Positions 32,603 to 41,557 of a stretch of 64,000 nucleotides of DNA are shown in pieces (positions within the stretch are counted from its first letter, which is position 1; every line of letters starts with the position of its first letter). The stretch covers positions 62,001-126,000 of the forward strand of contig NZ_AQXM01000062.1 of NCBI RefSeq assembly GCF_000376245.1. The letters are read 5' to 3'. The notes beneath the pieces were generated by a model that ran no database searches, had not been told where the DNA came from, and saw only the letters and a program-made list of their open reading frames with translations. Source of the stretch: Acaricomes phytoseiuli DSM 14247 (lineage in GTDB: Bacteria > Actinomycetota > Actinomycetes > Actinomycetales > Micrococcaceae). Made by a program: the position numbers and the translations under genes.

Positions 32603-32839
32603 ATGACTATCAAGATTATTTCTCCTATTGAGGGGCACACCGCGAAAACGGAATTTGGGCCTGCCCACATCGAGTTCATCGATGGTGAAGCGCATGTTGA
32701 TGAGCTTCCTGACGGTGTACGGGCTTACCTGCTGCAGGTGGGGTATGAGGTGACTGAGGACACCGAGGTGCACGCTAAACCGAAACGGCGCGGGCGTTCA
32801 GCGAAACAGCAAGAAGAGGAGGCCAAAGATGACGCTTGA
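32603..32839 (+). CDS. Small phage head protein, 78 aa
   Basis: AAGGAG before ATG 32603. The core is IISPIEGHTAKTEFGPAHIEFIDGEAHVDELPDGVRAYLLQVGYEV, a compact beta-rich domain like the short proteins often located between capsid and connector genes. The C-terminus is Lys/Arg/Glu-rich. Function not known. Confidence 0.7.
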   Translation: MTIKIISPIEGHTAKTEFGPAHIEFIDGEAHVDELPDGVRAYLLQVGYEVTEDTEVHAKPKRRGRSAKQQEEEAKDDA

Positions 32840-33131
32840 TCCACGAGACGTAAAACCAGAACTCATCGGCACACCGCTGCGCGACGCCGCAGTAAACCCG
32901 AAAGAGTCGGACTTCTTGCCACCAATCAACGCAGGGAAACCGGGCGAAGAGGGCAACCCGCACGGGCCGAACGTGATCTCCCCAGGCATCCACGCCCTAG
33001 AGGAGCAACACCCCATCCGTCCCGGCCTCGTGTCCTCCGACCCGGCAACTCAATCCATCGAAGAGACCGAACACCTTCTCAAGCACAGGGCCAACGACAC
33101 TACGGACCCGGCTCCTGAGCCAACTGAATAA
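32829..33131 (+). CDS. Hypothetical phage head-region protein, 100 aa
   Basis: A Pro/Glu/Asp-rich, probably unstructured protein with no hydrophobic core. It overlaps the previous gene by 11 bp. Unstructured proteins at this place sometimes decorate heads, but there is no sequence support for that here. Confidence 0.55.
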   Translation: MTLDPRDVKPELIGTPLRDAAVNPKESDFLPPINAGKPGEEGNPHGPNVISPGIHALEEQHPIRPGLVSSDPATQSIEETEHLLKHRANDTTDPAPEPTE

Positions 33132-33153
33132 ACAGGAGGAGAGGAGGCTGGCA

Positions 33154-33585
33154 ATGTACCGTGTCTACGCCACGAAAGCCGATCTAGAAAAGTGGATGAG
33201 CCCTGATATGGCTCCCGATAATGCGGTCAGCCTCCTCTCCTCGGCATCGGCTCTTGTGGAAGATGCAACGCTTACCGCTATTTACACGACAAAAAGCGAC
33301 GGAATGCCCCGAAACAAATACATTTCGGGGGCATTCCGGGACGCGACCTGCGAACAGGCGAAATTCTGGGCAACTAATGGTCTCGATCCGGAAAAAGACG
33401 CGTACAGCATCGGGGCACGTGCGGGTGCCTCATCTAAATCCATAGCGGGGGCGAGCTTTTCTTACGACTCCACCGAATTAACCCGAGTCACTAGAGCTAA
33501 ACTCGCCGCGCTGCAAACACTGTGCCCTAACGCTGCTCGCATACTCCGCAACGCAGGTCTACTGACTACCACGGTCCAGTCATGA
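33154..33585 (+). CDS. Head-tail connector (adaptor) protein, 143 aa
   Basis: A helical protein with the pattern of gp6/gp15-type adaptors: MYRVYATKADLEKWMSP ... AVSLLSSASALVEDATLTAIY ... FRDATCEQAKFWATNGLDP, then a C-terminal helix. Several GGAGG repeats precede the start. It attaches beneath the portal. Confidence 0.78.
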   Translation: MYRVYATKADLEKWMSPDMAPDNAVSLLSSASALVEDATLTAIYTTKSDGMPRNKYISGAFRDATCEQAKFWATNGLDPEKDAYSIGARAGASSKSIAGASFSYDSTELTRVTRAKLAALQTLCPNAARILRNAGLLTTTVQS

Positions 33586-33905
33586 TTGACGAGTTGGAAG
33601 ATTTCTGGGTTCACACCGTGACTGTTGAAACCTATATGGGTAATACAGCTTGGGGCCAGAAATACGAGCAAAAAAGCCCCCCGATCCCTTGCTTCGTTTC
33701 TGATAAGCGGAGGCTTATTCGGACACCGTCTGGTGACACCGAGGTTTCAGAATCGACGGTTACTGCGAATCGTAAATATGCTCCGCTATTTGCCGAAGGG
33801 TCTATAGTCCATCTGCCCGGACGGACAGCTGTAGTGCTCAAACTCGCTGACAATTCTTCCAGCAACTTAGAACTACCTGACCATATGCAAGCGTCACTTT
33901 CCTAG
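33582..33905 (+). CDS. Head-closure protein, 107 aa
   Basis: Beta-rich small protein (FWVHTVTVETYMGNTAWGQKYEQKSPPIPCFVSDKRRLIRTPSG) of the type that seals the portal-adaptor channel. Overlaps the adaptor gene by 4 bp and is followed by the gp10-like gene. The role is assigned mainly by order and size. Confidence 0.7.
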   Translation: MIDELEDFWVHTVTVETYMGNTAWGQKYEQKSPPIPCFVSDKRRLIRTPSGDTEVSESTVTANRKYAPLFAEGSIVHLPGRTAVVLKLADNSSSNLELPDHMQASLS

Positions 33906-33917
33906 AGGGGGGCAAAA

Positions 33918-34265
33918 GTGTCCTCTGGGTTCAAGTTCACACCGAACAAAAGCGTTATGCGCACGATCAGGGCAGCTGAGAAGAAGGGAATGTTCGAAGC
34001 CGCCGAACATGTCAGAAAGGAATCTAACGAGGTCGTACCCATAGAGAAGGGCGACCTCGGAGGGTCCGCCGTGGCCAGTGTCGATGACAAAGGCACTCGT
34101 GCGGCTGTCTCTTACGACACCCCCTACGCCGTGAAACAACACGAAGACCTCTCCCTCCGCCATGACGACGGACGTGAAGCAAAATACCTTGAGAAAACTT
34201 TGGCGAGAGAACGCGGCGCGGTCAGAAAAGTTATTGCCGATGAAATTAGGCGAGTAACCAGATGA
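33918..34265 (+). CDS. HK97 gp10-like tail-completion protein, 115 aa
   Basis: GTG start at 33918 after AGAGGGG. The pattern AAEHVRKESNEVVPIEKGDLGGSAVASVDDKGTRAAVSYDTPYAVKQHEDLSL is typical for HK97 gp10-like or minor capsid proteins of this gene order. Overlaps the next gene by 4 bp. Confidence 0.78.
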   Translation: MSSGFKFTPNKSVMRTIRAAEKKGMFEAAEHVRKESNEVVPIEKGDLGGSAVASVDDKGTRAAVSYDTPYAVKQHEDLSLRHDDGREAKYLEKTLARERGAVRKVIADEIRRVTR

Positions 34266-34699
34266 GCTTCCAAACCACACTTCTAACCGCCATCGGTGAG
34301 CTGCTGGAAGCTGAGCAAATAGGTCAGTGGAAACCCAGTGATACCTACTCGCGAAACAGGACAGCTATCACCGTCCTGTCACTGCCTCAAGCCACCGATC
34401 GGGCAATCACGATGAACCTTTACCCGGTCCAAGACGACGCCACCACTGACTCAATCGTCGGCCTGCAATTCCGCATCCGGGGAGCACCGAACGACCCACA
34501 CAACGCCCTGAACACCATCGACGCGATTTTTAACGCACTCCACGACCTGAGAAACACCTCACTCGCCAATATCCCGGTAGTCCGGATGTGGAGACAGTCC
34601 GGGGCGAATCTCGGCAAAGACGAAAAAGACCGGCCAGAGCACACCGAAAACTATTACATCCAGCTCACCCGCACCGGAAAACACAGATCAGACAACTAG
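34262..34699 (+). CDS. Tail terminator protein, 145 aa
   Basis: N-terminal helix (TLLTAIGELLEAEQIGQW) and a beta-rich part with RAITMNLYPVQDDATTDSIVGLQFRIRG, matching the size, order and pattern of tail terminators, which cap the tail tube and join it to the head. It lies directly before the major tail protein. Confidence 0.75.
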   Translation: MSFQTTLLTAIGELLEAEQIGQWKPSDTYSRNRTAITVLSLPQATDRAITMNLYPVQDDATTDSIVGLQFRIRGAPNDPHNALNTIDAIFNALHDLRNTSLANIPVVRMWRQSGANLGKDEKDRPEHTENYYIQLTRTGKHRSDN

Positions 34700-34707
34700 G
34701 AGTAAAC

Positions 34708-35319
34708 ATGAGCGTCGAACCATATGACGAAACGAACCCGATCACACCCGGACAGCTTTCTGACTGGGTTGTCGAGGTCGCAAAAGATCTGACCGATAAA
34801 ACCAAGGTTGAATATAAGCGACTGCGTGGCATCACGGAGTTTACCCCGCCAGCTGTCGAGAAAAATCTTGAAGACGACGGAGATTACGACATGGGCTCGT
34901 GGGCGTCGCAGACCGCTACCGGCCTGACCTGGACATCTGAAGGGACCGTGAAAATCCCCCGTGGTGGAATGCCAAGTGACCCCGGCCAGGAAATCCTCAA
35001 AGCCGCTGGGCTGGGCGTAGCCGAAGAAGGCTATGTTCTTTTCCGCTGCTACAACAAAAAGACCGGCACCGGGTGGAAAGGCATAGCCGACGCCTCCCTG
35101 ACCTCAAACGGCGGCCCGAAAACTGATCTTACGACCGCTGCTTTTAAACTGACTGGCCGTGGCCCGCTGCATTCCTACGTTAAGGATATGTCTGCATCGG
35201 CACCAGATGTAGCCCCCCAGGGTGACCCGGACTCCCCAGAAAGTCCGGCTAGTCAGGATGCCACTAACTCGACGGATAAGCCCGCTGCTAACGCGCCAGA
35301 TAAGAGCAAGAGCAAGTAA
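34708..35319 (+). CDS. Major tail tube protein, 203 aa
   Basis: AGGAGT precedes ATG 34708. The beta-rich core (TDKTKVEYKRLRGITEFTPP ... LTWTSEGTVKIPRGG ... GWKGIADASLTSNGGPKTDLTTAAFKLTGRG) fits siphovirus tail tube proteins. A Ser/Pro/Lys-rich unstructured tail ends DKSKSK. A hairpin follows, as after the capsid gene. Confidence 0.85.
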   Translation: MSVEPYDETNPITPGQLSDWVVEVAKDLTDKTKVEYKRLRGITEFTPPAVEKNLEDDGDYDMGSWASQTATGLTWTSEGTVKIPRGGMPSDPGQEILKAAGLGVAEEGYVLFRCYNKKTGTGWKGIADASLTSNGGPKTDLTTAAFKLTGRGPLHSYVKDMSASAPDVAPQGDPDSPESPASQDATNSTDKPAANAPDKSKSK

Positions 35320-35330
35320 CCCTGTAGTCC

Positions 35331-35366
35331 CCTCGGTGCGGCTGGTCCAAGGCAGTCGCACCGAGG
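35331..35366 (+). terminator. Hairpin downstream of the major tail gene
   Basis: CCTCGGTGCG and CGCACCGAGG form a perfect 10-bp stem with a 16-base loop and no U-run. It probably modulates rather than ends transcription of the chaperone and tape-measure genes. Confidence 0.6.
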
Positions 35367-35385
35367 CCCAACCTTGGAAAAAACA

Positions 35386-35865
35386 ATGAAACTGAATGAC
35401 CTTAGAACCGACGCACCACTTGAAGTGCCTATTGGTGGCAAGACTTACAAAATTGACCCGATCAGCGCGGACCTCGGACTCCGGTTCCAAGACCTCATGG
35501 CCGTCACGTCCAAAGCCGAACGAGGCAAAGAAGCCAGCGATGACGACATAGAGATCCTCTCCGACGCCGCCGAGTACGACTTTTACATGGAAGCTCTCGG
35601 TGCAGCCGGTGAGCAGATGCTGGAGGACAAGGCCACCTTTTCCGAGCTTAAAACCGCTGCGCTCTTCGCGATCCTCCATGCCATCTATGGGGAGGATGTG
35701 GCGGAGAGGTTTTGGAATTCGGGGGGAAAATCGCAGCCGCCGAACAGGGCGGCGCGCCGAACGGAGACCCGGACCCGCACGGGCGCGGCCACTACGACCC
35801 GGAAACAGGCCTCTCAGACACGTACGAGTACCCGGAAGGCCACGCCCAAAAAGGCGGCGGGGTAA
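35386..35865 (+). CDS. Tail assembly chaperone, unshifted product (gpG-like), 159 aa
   Basis: Main product of the chaperone pair that loads the tape measure protein. ATG 35386 is the start shown; TTG 35374 is possible. The N-terminal domain is KTYKIDPISADLGLRFQDLMAVTSKAERGKEASDDDIEIL ... FSELKTAALFAILHAIYG. After the slip site the frame-0 product ends in a basic tail (RRTETRTRTGAATTTRKQ...). The shifted product is given separately. Confidence 0.85.
   Translation: MKLNDLRTDAPLEVPIGGKTYKIDPISADLGLRFQDLMAVTSKAERGKEASDDDIEILSDAAEYDFYMEALGAAGEQMLEDKATFSELKTAALFAILHAIYGEDVAERFWNSGGKSQPPNRAARRTETRTRTGAATTTRKQASQTRTSTRKATPKKAAG
35724..35730 (+). other. Programmed -1 ribosomal frameshift site G GGA AAA
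   Basis: In the chaperone frame the codons read GGA AAA with a preceding G, giving the X XXY YYZ heptamer G GGA AAA. Both tRNAs can re-pair one base back on GGG and AAA. The -1 frame then stays open to 36095. The position, in the last third of the first chaperone and ahead of the tape measure, is that of the lambda G-T slip site. Confidence 0.9.
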
Positions 35866-36095
35866 GCCTCACCGAGGTTCTAAACCACTGGCCAGCAATC
35901 CAGGCAGACCTGCACGAACGCTACAACATCGACACCAGCACCGGAATCCTGGCGGAACGGTCCTGGAACTGGCTGATAACCCGCATAGTCGGTCTTCTCA
36001 ATGTTCCGCCGGGATTTACCCCAGACGGGCGCGCCGTGCATTCCACACGGCTCGCCCTAGCCCTCTACCCCGTAGAGGCACCTAAAAAAACCTAG
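35730..36095 (+). CDS. Tail assembly chaperone, frameshift extension (gpT-like)
   Basis: Translated only after the -1 shift at 35724-35730. The fused product would be about 236 aa: 115 from frame 0 and 121 from this frame. The extension begins IAAAEQGGAPNGDPD and has a helical part (LTEVLNHWPAIQADLHERYNID ... SWNWLITRIVGLL) typical of the T part, with VHSTRLALALYPVEAPKK at the end. No ribosome-binding site for independent translation is evident. Confidence 0.85.
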   Translation: MAAAEQGGAPNGDPDPHGRGHYDPETGLSDTYEYPEGHAQKGGGVSLTEVLNHWPAIQADLHERYNIDTSTGILAERSWNWLITRIVGLLNVPPGFTPDGRAVHSTRLALALYPVEAPKKT

Positions 36096-36110
36096 ATATT
36101 GGAGGCCCAC

Positions 36111-38762
36111 ATGGCGCTCACCGTTGGTGAACTCGTGGGCTACCTCAACCTCGACGACAAAGGCTTCGAGCAAGGCGTGGGGAAGGCACAGACCAGGCTC
36201 AGCGGCCTCGGTTCGGGGGTGAAGAAATTCGCGGGCGCTGCCGGTGTAGCTATCGGTGCCGTAGGCGGTCTCATCGCCGGGATGGCCATCAAGGGTGGCA
36301 TCAGCCGTGCGTTGCAGATCGAAGACGCCCAGGCGAAACTCAAGGGTTTAGGCCACGACACAGGCACAGTCGAGTCGATCATGAAAAACGCGACAGCCGC
36401 CGTGAAAGGCACCGCTTTTGGCCTGGGTGAGGCCGCGACCTCGGCAGCCGGTGCAGTAGCTGCTGGCATCAAACCGGGTCAAGATCTTCAACGGGTTCTG
36501 GGATTGGTAGCGGACTCGGCGACTATCGCCGGAACCGACATGGCCTCTATGGGGTCGATCTTCAACAAAGTTGCGGCATCAGGAAAACTACAGGGCGATG
36601 TCATCAACCAGCTCCAGGATGCTGGTATCCCGGTGTTGCAGTTCGTAGCCAAAGAGATCGGCAAGACCGCTGAAGAGACATCTGATCTTGCGTCCAAAGG
36701 CAAGATCAATTTCGAAACCTTCTCCAAGGCTATGGAGAACGGCCTGGGCGGCGCGGCACTGAAGTCCGGTGAAACATTCCGGGGCGCGTGGAAAAACACG
36801 TTGGCGGCCTTGTCTCGTATCGGCGAAACCCTCATGGTGCCTGTACTGGGCGCGGTAAAAAACATTTTGAACGCGGTTATGCCCTTGTTTGATGGGATCA
36901 ACGCAGCTTTGAAACCGGTGATGGCTTCGCTGGCTCCAGGTATTGAAGCGGCGGCTAACCGTGTGGCGGGTGCTCTGGGGGCTATCCCTGCCGGTGTGCA
37001 GTCGATGATGGCACCTATTGCTGGAATTGTTCAGGGGTCTCTTGGGTCTGTCAGTGGTTCGGTGGCTGGTTTTGCAACAGTTCTAGGGCCAGTCATTGGT
37101 GGGCTGAGCGGAATGTTCGGCTCCTTGTTAGGACAACTGCCACTCATCGGCCCGCTATTCAAAGGAATTACAGGTCCAATCGGCCTTGTCATCGGTGCCA
37201 TTGGTGGCCTCATTGCAGCGTCTCCTGAGCTTCGGGCAGCCCTCGGCGACGCCCTCGGGCAGGTCATCCCAGTTGTCGCTCAGCTGGCCGCAGCGTTTAC
37301 CCCGCTCATCGGCGTAGTAGCTCAGCTGGCACCAGTTTTGGGGCAGACGATCGCTGCAGCAATTCCACCCGTTACCGCAGCGATCACTGTTCTCGGCGGG
37401 GCGCTCAGCGTGGTTATCGGCGCTATCAGTACCGCTGTCTCTTGGTTCACGAACCTCAACGGCGGCGCGCAAGCCCTAGGAGCAGGACTGGTTGCACTTG
37501 CCGGTGGCTTCGCGGCATATCGGGCCGGGCTCACCGCTTACGTGGCGATCATGGGCATTGTCCGGGCGGCTACCGGAGCCTGGGCAGCAATCCAGGCCGT
37601 CCTGAATGTTTCCATGTGGGCTAACCCTATTGGTCTCGTTATCGCAGGTATCGCCGCACTCATCGCTGTCATCGTGCTACTCATCGCGAACTGGGACTCT
37701 GTCGTCAGTTTCCTCCGCGACACCTGGAACGGTTTTGTGTCCTGGTTCCGCAGCGTAATGGACGGATTCATCAGCTGGTGGAACGGAGTCTGGGCCCCGT
37801 TCGCAGCACCAGTCAGCGCCATCTGGAACCAAATTAGCTCCATCATCAGCACTGCCTGGGGAGTCATCCAGACCATCATCAGCGCGGCATTCGGTGTCAT
37901 CTCAACAATATTCAACGCAGCCTGGTCCACGATCAAGACCATTGTCGCCACGGCGCTAGCTGTCATCATCGCGATCTTTACCGGGAACTTCGCTCAGGTA
38001 GGCAATCTCGTAACCGCTGGCTGGCAGAAAGTCGCGGCAATCTTCGGCAATGCTGCCCGGCAGATCCAGTCCATCGTGACCACGGCCTGGAACCTCGTCA
38101 CTAGCGCCATCGCAAGCGCACTTAGCAATATCTGGAGCCGCATCCAAAGCGTCCTACAGGCGATCACAAGCCTCTGGAATTCTGCCTGGAATTCAGCCGG
38201 TGCGCTTATCGGTCGGGTCTGGAACGGGATCATCTCAGGAGTCAGCAGCGGCATTAACGGGGTTCTTGGATTCGTTCGTGGTCTGCCCGGGCAGATCATG
38301 GGCTTCTTCGGTGGTGCCGGTTCCTGGCTTGTCGGGGCCGGGCGCAACATCATTAACGGGTTTCTCAATGGTCTTCGCTCAGCGTTCGAGAACGTCAAGA
38401 GTTTTGTCGGCGGTATCGGTGATTGGATCGCCGCGAACAAGGGCCCGAAGGCATACGACCTCGCACTATTGGTGCCTGCTGGTGGGTGGATTATGGACGG
38501 CCTCGAAAAAGGTCTCCGGGACTCCATACCTTCGCTAAGGGCGACGCTGGGCGATATTTCCTGGATGGTCGCCAACGGCATTGACCCGCAGCTCGGCGCA
38601 CCGGGTGGCTTCGGCCTCCACGAGGCTGGCGGAGCAACTGCCCGTGGAGGGAACACCACCATCGTGAACAACAACATGACAGTGAACCCGTCCGAACAAA
38701 TGTCCGAGGAGAACCTAGCCCGGATCGCAGCTGAGCAGCTGGAATGGAAGGCGCGGACATGA
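36111..38762 (+). CDS. Tape measure protein, 883 aa
   Basis: The longest phage gene; it sets tail length and enters the cell during infection. GGAGG precedes ATG 36111. The N-terminal domain (VGKAQTRLSGLGSGVKKFAGAAGVAIGAVGGLIAGMAIKGG ... ATAAVKGTAFGLGEAATSAAGAVAAG) is typical. A long Gly/Ala/Ile-rich stretch with hydrophobic segments occupies the middle, and Trp repeats (TAWGVIQTIISAAFGVISTIF, NAAWSTIKTIV) follow. The stop overlaps the next ATG. Confidence 0.95.
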   Translation: MALTVGELVGYLNLDDKGFEQGVGKAQTRLSGLGSGVKKFAGAAGVAIGAVGGLIAGMAIKGGISRALQIEDAQAKLKGLGHDTGTVESIMKNATAAVKGTAFGLGEAATSAAGAVAAGIKPGQDLQRVLGLVADSATIAGTDMASMGSIFNKVAASGKLQGDVINQLQDAGIPVLQFVAKEIGKTAEETSDLASKGKINFETFSKAMENGLGGAALKSGETFRGAWKNTLAALSRIGETLMVPVLGAVKNILNAVMPLFDGINAALKPVMASLAPGIEAAANRVAGALGAIPAGVQSMMAPIAGIVQGSLGSVSGSVAGFATVLGPVIGGLSGMFGSLLGQLPLIGPLFKGITGPIGLVIGAIGGLIAASPELRAALGDALGQVIPVVAQLAAAFTPLIGVVAQLAPVLGQTIAAAIPPVTAAITVLGGALSVVIGAISTAVSWFTNLNGGAQALGAGLVALAGGFAAYRAGLTAYVAIMGIVRAATGAWAAIQAVLNVSMWANPIGLVIAGIAALIAVIVLLIANWDSVVSFLRDTWNGFVSWFRSVMDGFISWWNGVWAPFAAPVSAIWNQISSIISTAWGVIQTIISAAFGVISTIFNAAWSTIKTIVATALAVIIAIFTGNFAQVGNLVTAGWQKVAAIFGNAARQIQSIVTTAWNLVTSAIASALSNIWSRIQSVLQAITSLWNSAWNSAGALIGRVWNGIISGVSSGINGVLGFVRGLPGQIMGFFGGAGSWLVGAGRNIINGFLNGLRSAFENVKSFVGGIGDWIAANKGPKAYDLALLVPAGGWIMDGLEKGLRDSIPSLRATLGDISWMVANGIDPQLGAPGGFGLHEAGGATARGGNTTIVNNNMTVNPSEQMSEENLARIAAEQLEWKART

Positions 38763-39655
38763 GTAACTACCCCTCCGGCGTTCCAGTCTACGTTCTGCCT
38801 GAAAGACAAGCCCGAATCACCCTCGCCAACCTCATTTTCAACGAATGGAACAGTCGAGGCTACCTCTTTAAAGCCCTGAAAATCAGGGGTTGGAAGGGCA
38901 AGCCGGGGGTTCGACGGCAACAGACGGAACGGCTCTGGGCCCACGGCGTTTTCACCGAACGAGGATACTCCGACGCACGGCCTATCACCATCGAAGGCCG
39001 GGCATTCCTGCCAACCGAAGAGGCCGTCCGCAACGCAACCATCGACTACGGGGCGATCCTGCAAGAGGGCGGATTCGATCAGCTGATTGTCGATGATCCA
39101 ATCATGGGTGAGCAGTGGGCAACCGTTGGGCTAGAGGCTGGCTCAGACGCCGACTGGCATGTACCCGGAATTTATCCTTTCCAGCTGCAACTGTTCGCTC
39201 CGGACCCGCGCAAATACAGTGCGCCGTTGAGCGGCTCGACCGGCATCCCGGTTGATGGTGGCGGCCTGCAGTATGACCTGTACACAACAACACCAGGTGT
39301 CCTGGATTATGCCGAATCGGGCAGTCCGGGAACTGTTACCCTCACCAATCCGGGCAGCGCTCCTGCCTCGCCAGTCTTCACTATTACCGGTGAAATTCCT
39401 GAGCAATTCTCTGCTACTGAGATCCGAACAGGACGGCGACTCATCTACGAGGGGGCACTGGTTCCTCAGTCTGTCATCCGGATTGATAGCAGAACGGGTT
39501 CAGTCACGCTCAATGGCGAAACGGACCGCTCCGCGAACCTGGTACGTCGGGAATGGCAGCAATTAGGCCCGCAGGCTACAGGAACATGGCTTTTTGAAGC
39601 ACCTCGCTCCACAAACGCCAGAATGAGTGTGGAGGTAACTCCGGCATGGTGGTAG
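38759..39655 (+). CDS. Distal tail protein-like (Dit), 298 aa
   Basis: Follows the tape measure with an ATGA overlap. The N-terminal beta domain includes YVLPERQARITLANLIFNEWNSRGYLFKALKIRGWKGKPGV and WAHGVFTERGYSDARPITIEGRAF, as in siphovirus Dit proteins. A second beta-rich galectin-like part (GTVTLTNPGSAPASPVFTITG) follows. It would form the hub between tail tube and baseplate. Confidence 0.82.
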   Translation: MSNYPSGVPVYVLPERQARITLANLIFNEWNSRGYLFKALKIRGWKGKPGVRRQQTERLWAHGVFTERGYSDARPITIEGRAFLPTEEAVRNATIDYGAILQEGGFDQLIVDDPIMGEQWATVGLEAGSDADWHVPGIYPFQLQLFAPDPRKYSAPLSGSTGIPVDGGGLQYDLYTTTPGVLDYAESGSPGTVTLTNPGSAPASPVFTITGEIPEQFSATEIRTGRRLIYEGALVPQSVIRIDSRTGSVTLNGETDRSANLVRREWQQLGPQATGTWLFEAPRSTNARMSVEVTPAWW

Positions 39656-40791
39656 ACGACGACTTCGAGGTTTTAGTCGGCTCTCAGGTCACCGGAAAAA
39701 TCGATGCCTATCTCAACCCCAGCAATGTTGGCGCAGGGATGCGGTACAACGATGCCGGGCCACTGGATGTCGCGATTCCGATCAAAGCCTTTGAAAATAA
39801 ACGGCTCAACCCTGCCTCTACCTGCGCCGCGCTGCGCCAGTTCATGGCCGTTTCCTACCAAGGAAACATCATCGAGGCCGGGCCAATCTGGAAACAGGCC
39901 TATGACCCTAAGAAAGAGGTCATTAAACTGACAGGAGCCGGGCTATGGACTCTCCTTGACGCAGTCAAGGCCCTGCCCTGGTATGCCATGGCTGTAGGGG
40001 TTTCACCAACGACGCTCACGCTCAATGTGGTGAATAAAGCTCTTGGCAGCATTGCCCGTGAGTTCGTCCGCATCGCAGTCTACACCAACCCCAAGAATCC
40101 TGGGTTACCAATTGTGCTGCCCGAGATCATCCCGGACATCAACGAACGAAACCCCCCAGGATACTCACTCCCCTGGCTTGGCGACCTCCTTCGGAATCTA
40201 ACCGGAGTCAAGGGCGGCCCCGACATTCGATTCAGGGCAGAACGCCGTCCTGACGATAACCGATACGTCCAATGGGTGATGTCCCATGGTACCCGTGAAA
40301 ATCCGTTGCTGACTCAGCATGGTCCGGACTGGATATGGGACGCCACCGTACCGCATTCAACGATTGGCGACTTCGGATGGCAGCAGGACGCAACAAGGAT
40401 GGCCGCCCGCGCATGGCAACCCGGCGCAGGGTCTGAGCAAGAGATGAAACTCAAATGGGCAGATGACACCACGTTGATTGAGACTGCTGGATACCCGTGG
40501 ACCGAAGTGGATATAGCGATGAAAGACATCGAGGACGAAGACTTACTTCAAGAATACGCGGATGCAGGTATCTCTGCGGCACGGTTCCCGATGGAGACAT
40601 GGAACACCACGGTCCGCGCCGATGAAACCCCAAAACTGGGCGAATTTTTGCCTGGAGACTGGTCAAAACTCATCATTCCCGATGATCACCCCATCATTCC
40701 AGGGGAACATCGCGCCCGAATCATGTCCGTGGATGTCGATGGGACCAGAGACGTCAAAGTCGTTTACGCACCGATCCAAGGGAGGCCCTAA
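39646..40791 (+). CDS. Tail protein, Gp37-like (ReqiPepy6 type), 381 aa
   Basis: The N-terminal part (EVLVGSQVTGKIDAYLNPSNVGAGMRYNDAGPLDVAIP) and central ETWNTTVRADETPKLGEFLPGDWSKLIIPDDHPIIPGEHRARI match the tail-associated proteins of actinophages that sit on the hub. Overlaps the Dit gene by 10 bp and shares one base with the next gene. Confidence 0.78.
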   Translation: MVVDDDFEVLVGSQVTGKIDAYLNPSNVGAGMRYNDAGPLDVAIPIKAFENKRLNPASTCAALRQFMAVSYQGNIIEAGPIWKQAYDPKKEVIKLTGAGLWTLLDAVKALPWYAMAVGVSPTTLTLNVVNKALGSIAREFVRIAVYTNPKNPGLPIVLPEIIPDINERNPPGYSLPWLGDLLRNLTGVKGGPDIRFRAERRPDDNRYVQWVMSHGTRENPLLTQHGPDWIWDATVPHSTIGDFGWQQDATRMAARAWQPGAGSEQEMKLKWADDTTLIETAGYPWTEVDIAMKDIEDEDLLQEYADAGISAARFPMETWNTTVRADETPKLGEFLPGDWSKLIIPDDHPIIPGEHRARIMSVDVDGTRDVKVVYAPIQGRP

Positions 40792-41534
40792 TGAGCGAAG
40801 CTGGCATACCCCGGTTCCGGTATGAGCCTGACCCAATTTTAGCCAGCATCAATAGAGGAAATGCTGTTGATCGGCGCGTATCTATCGTAGAACGTGCCGC
40901 ACCGCAAAAGTCTATGTCTATCAGCCAGGGCGGAAAAAAACGTGTTGGTATAGGCGCATTTTCATCAGATGCAGCAAAGTTCGGTATCGAAATCTTCGAC
41001 GATAGCGGCGCTGTCCAAGCCAGGCTCGGAGAGCTGACCACACAAGACGGTGTGTATGGATTAGAAGTCCTTGTCCCTGATGGTTTTTACGTGCCCGTCG
41101 CCTCTCTGGTCGCCGGAGGAGATCGGAGAACCATCGAGGGTGAATACCGGCGAGAAGTAAAAGCTGGAACATCAATGGGGTGGGCCAATATCGGTCCGTC
41201 AATTCTGGTCTCGACGGTGACCGGAAAGATTGATGTCACTGTCGGCGGTGGGCTGTCTATCACTGGGAACAAGGCCACTGTCACATACAGCTACCAGATA
41301 GTCCGGGCAGATGGTGAAGAAGAGATCGTCCCCGCCATAAAACGCGGCGTTTTCTGCACACAAGACGGCTCCGGGATGGACAACTCACAATCCTCTGACC
41401 GAACTCAACGTCACCTGGTTGCCCCAGGTGAATACAGAGTCAACGCTCTTTTTCAGGTTTTTTCCGGTGCTGGAACGAACGGTGACGGCTATGGAGCTAT
41501 TTTTGACCGAACTCTAGCTGTCCAAGGCTACTAA
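40791..41534 (+). CDS. Minor tail protein, 247 aa
   Basis: Beta-rich throughout (KFGIEIFDDSGAVQARLGELTTQDGVYGLEVLVPDGFYVPV, then GGGLSITGNKATVTYSYQIV). The C-terminal HLVAPGEYRVNALFQVFSGAG looks like a jelly-roll edge. The order suggests a baseplate or fibre component. No exact family recognised. Confidence 0.65.
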   Translation: MSEAGIPRFRYEPDPILASINRGNAVDRRVSIVERAAPQKSMSISQGGKKRVGIGAFSSDAAKFGIEIFDDSGAVQARLGELTTQDGVYGLEVLVPDGFYVPVASLVAGGDRRTIEGEYRREVKAGTSMGWANIGPSILVSTVTGKIDVTVGGGLSITGNKATVTYSYQIVRADGEEEIVPAIKRGVFCTQDGSGMDNSQSSDRTQRHLVAPGEYRVNALFQVFSGAGTNGDGYGAIFDRTLAVQGY

Positions 41535-41557
41535 CCCCGATATTGAAGGAGACAAGC

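Noticed and set aside
37994-39064. Leftward 356-codon open frame opposite the tape measure and Dit genes
   Set aside because: Overlaps two well-supported genes; residue pattern is the complement of Ala/Gly/Trp repeats.
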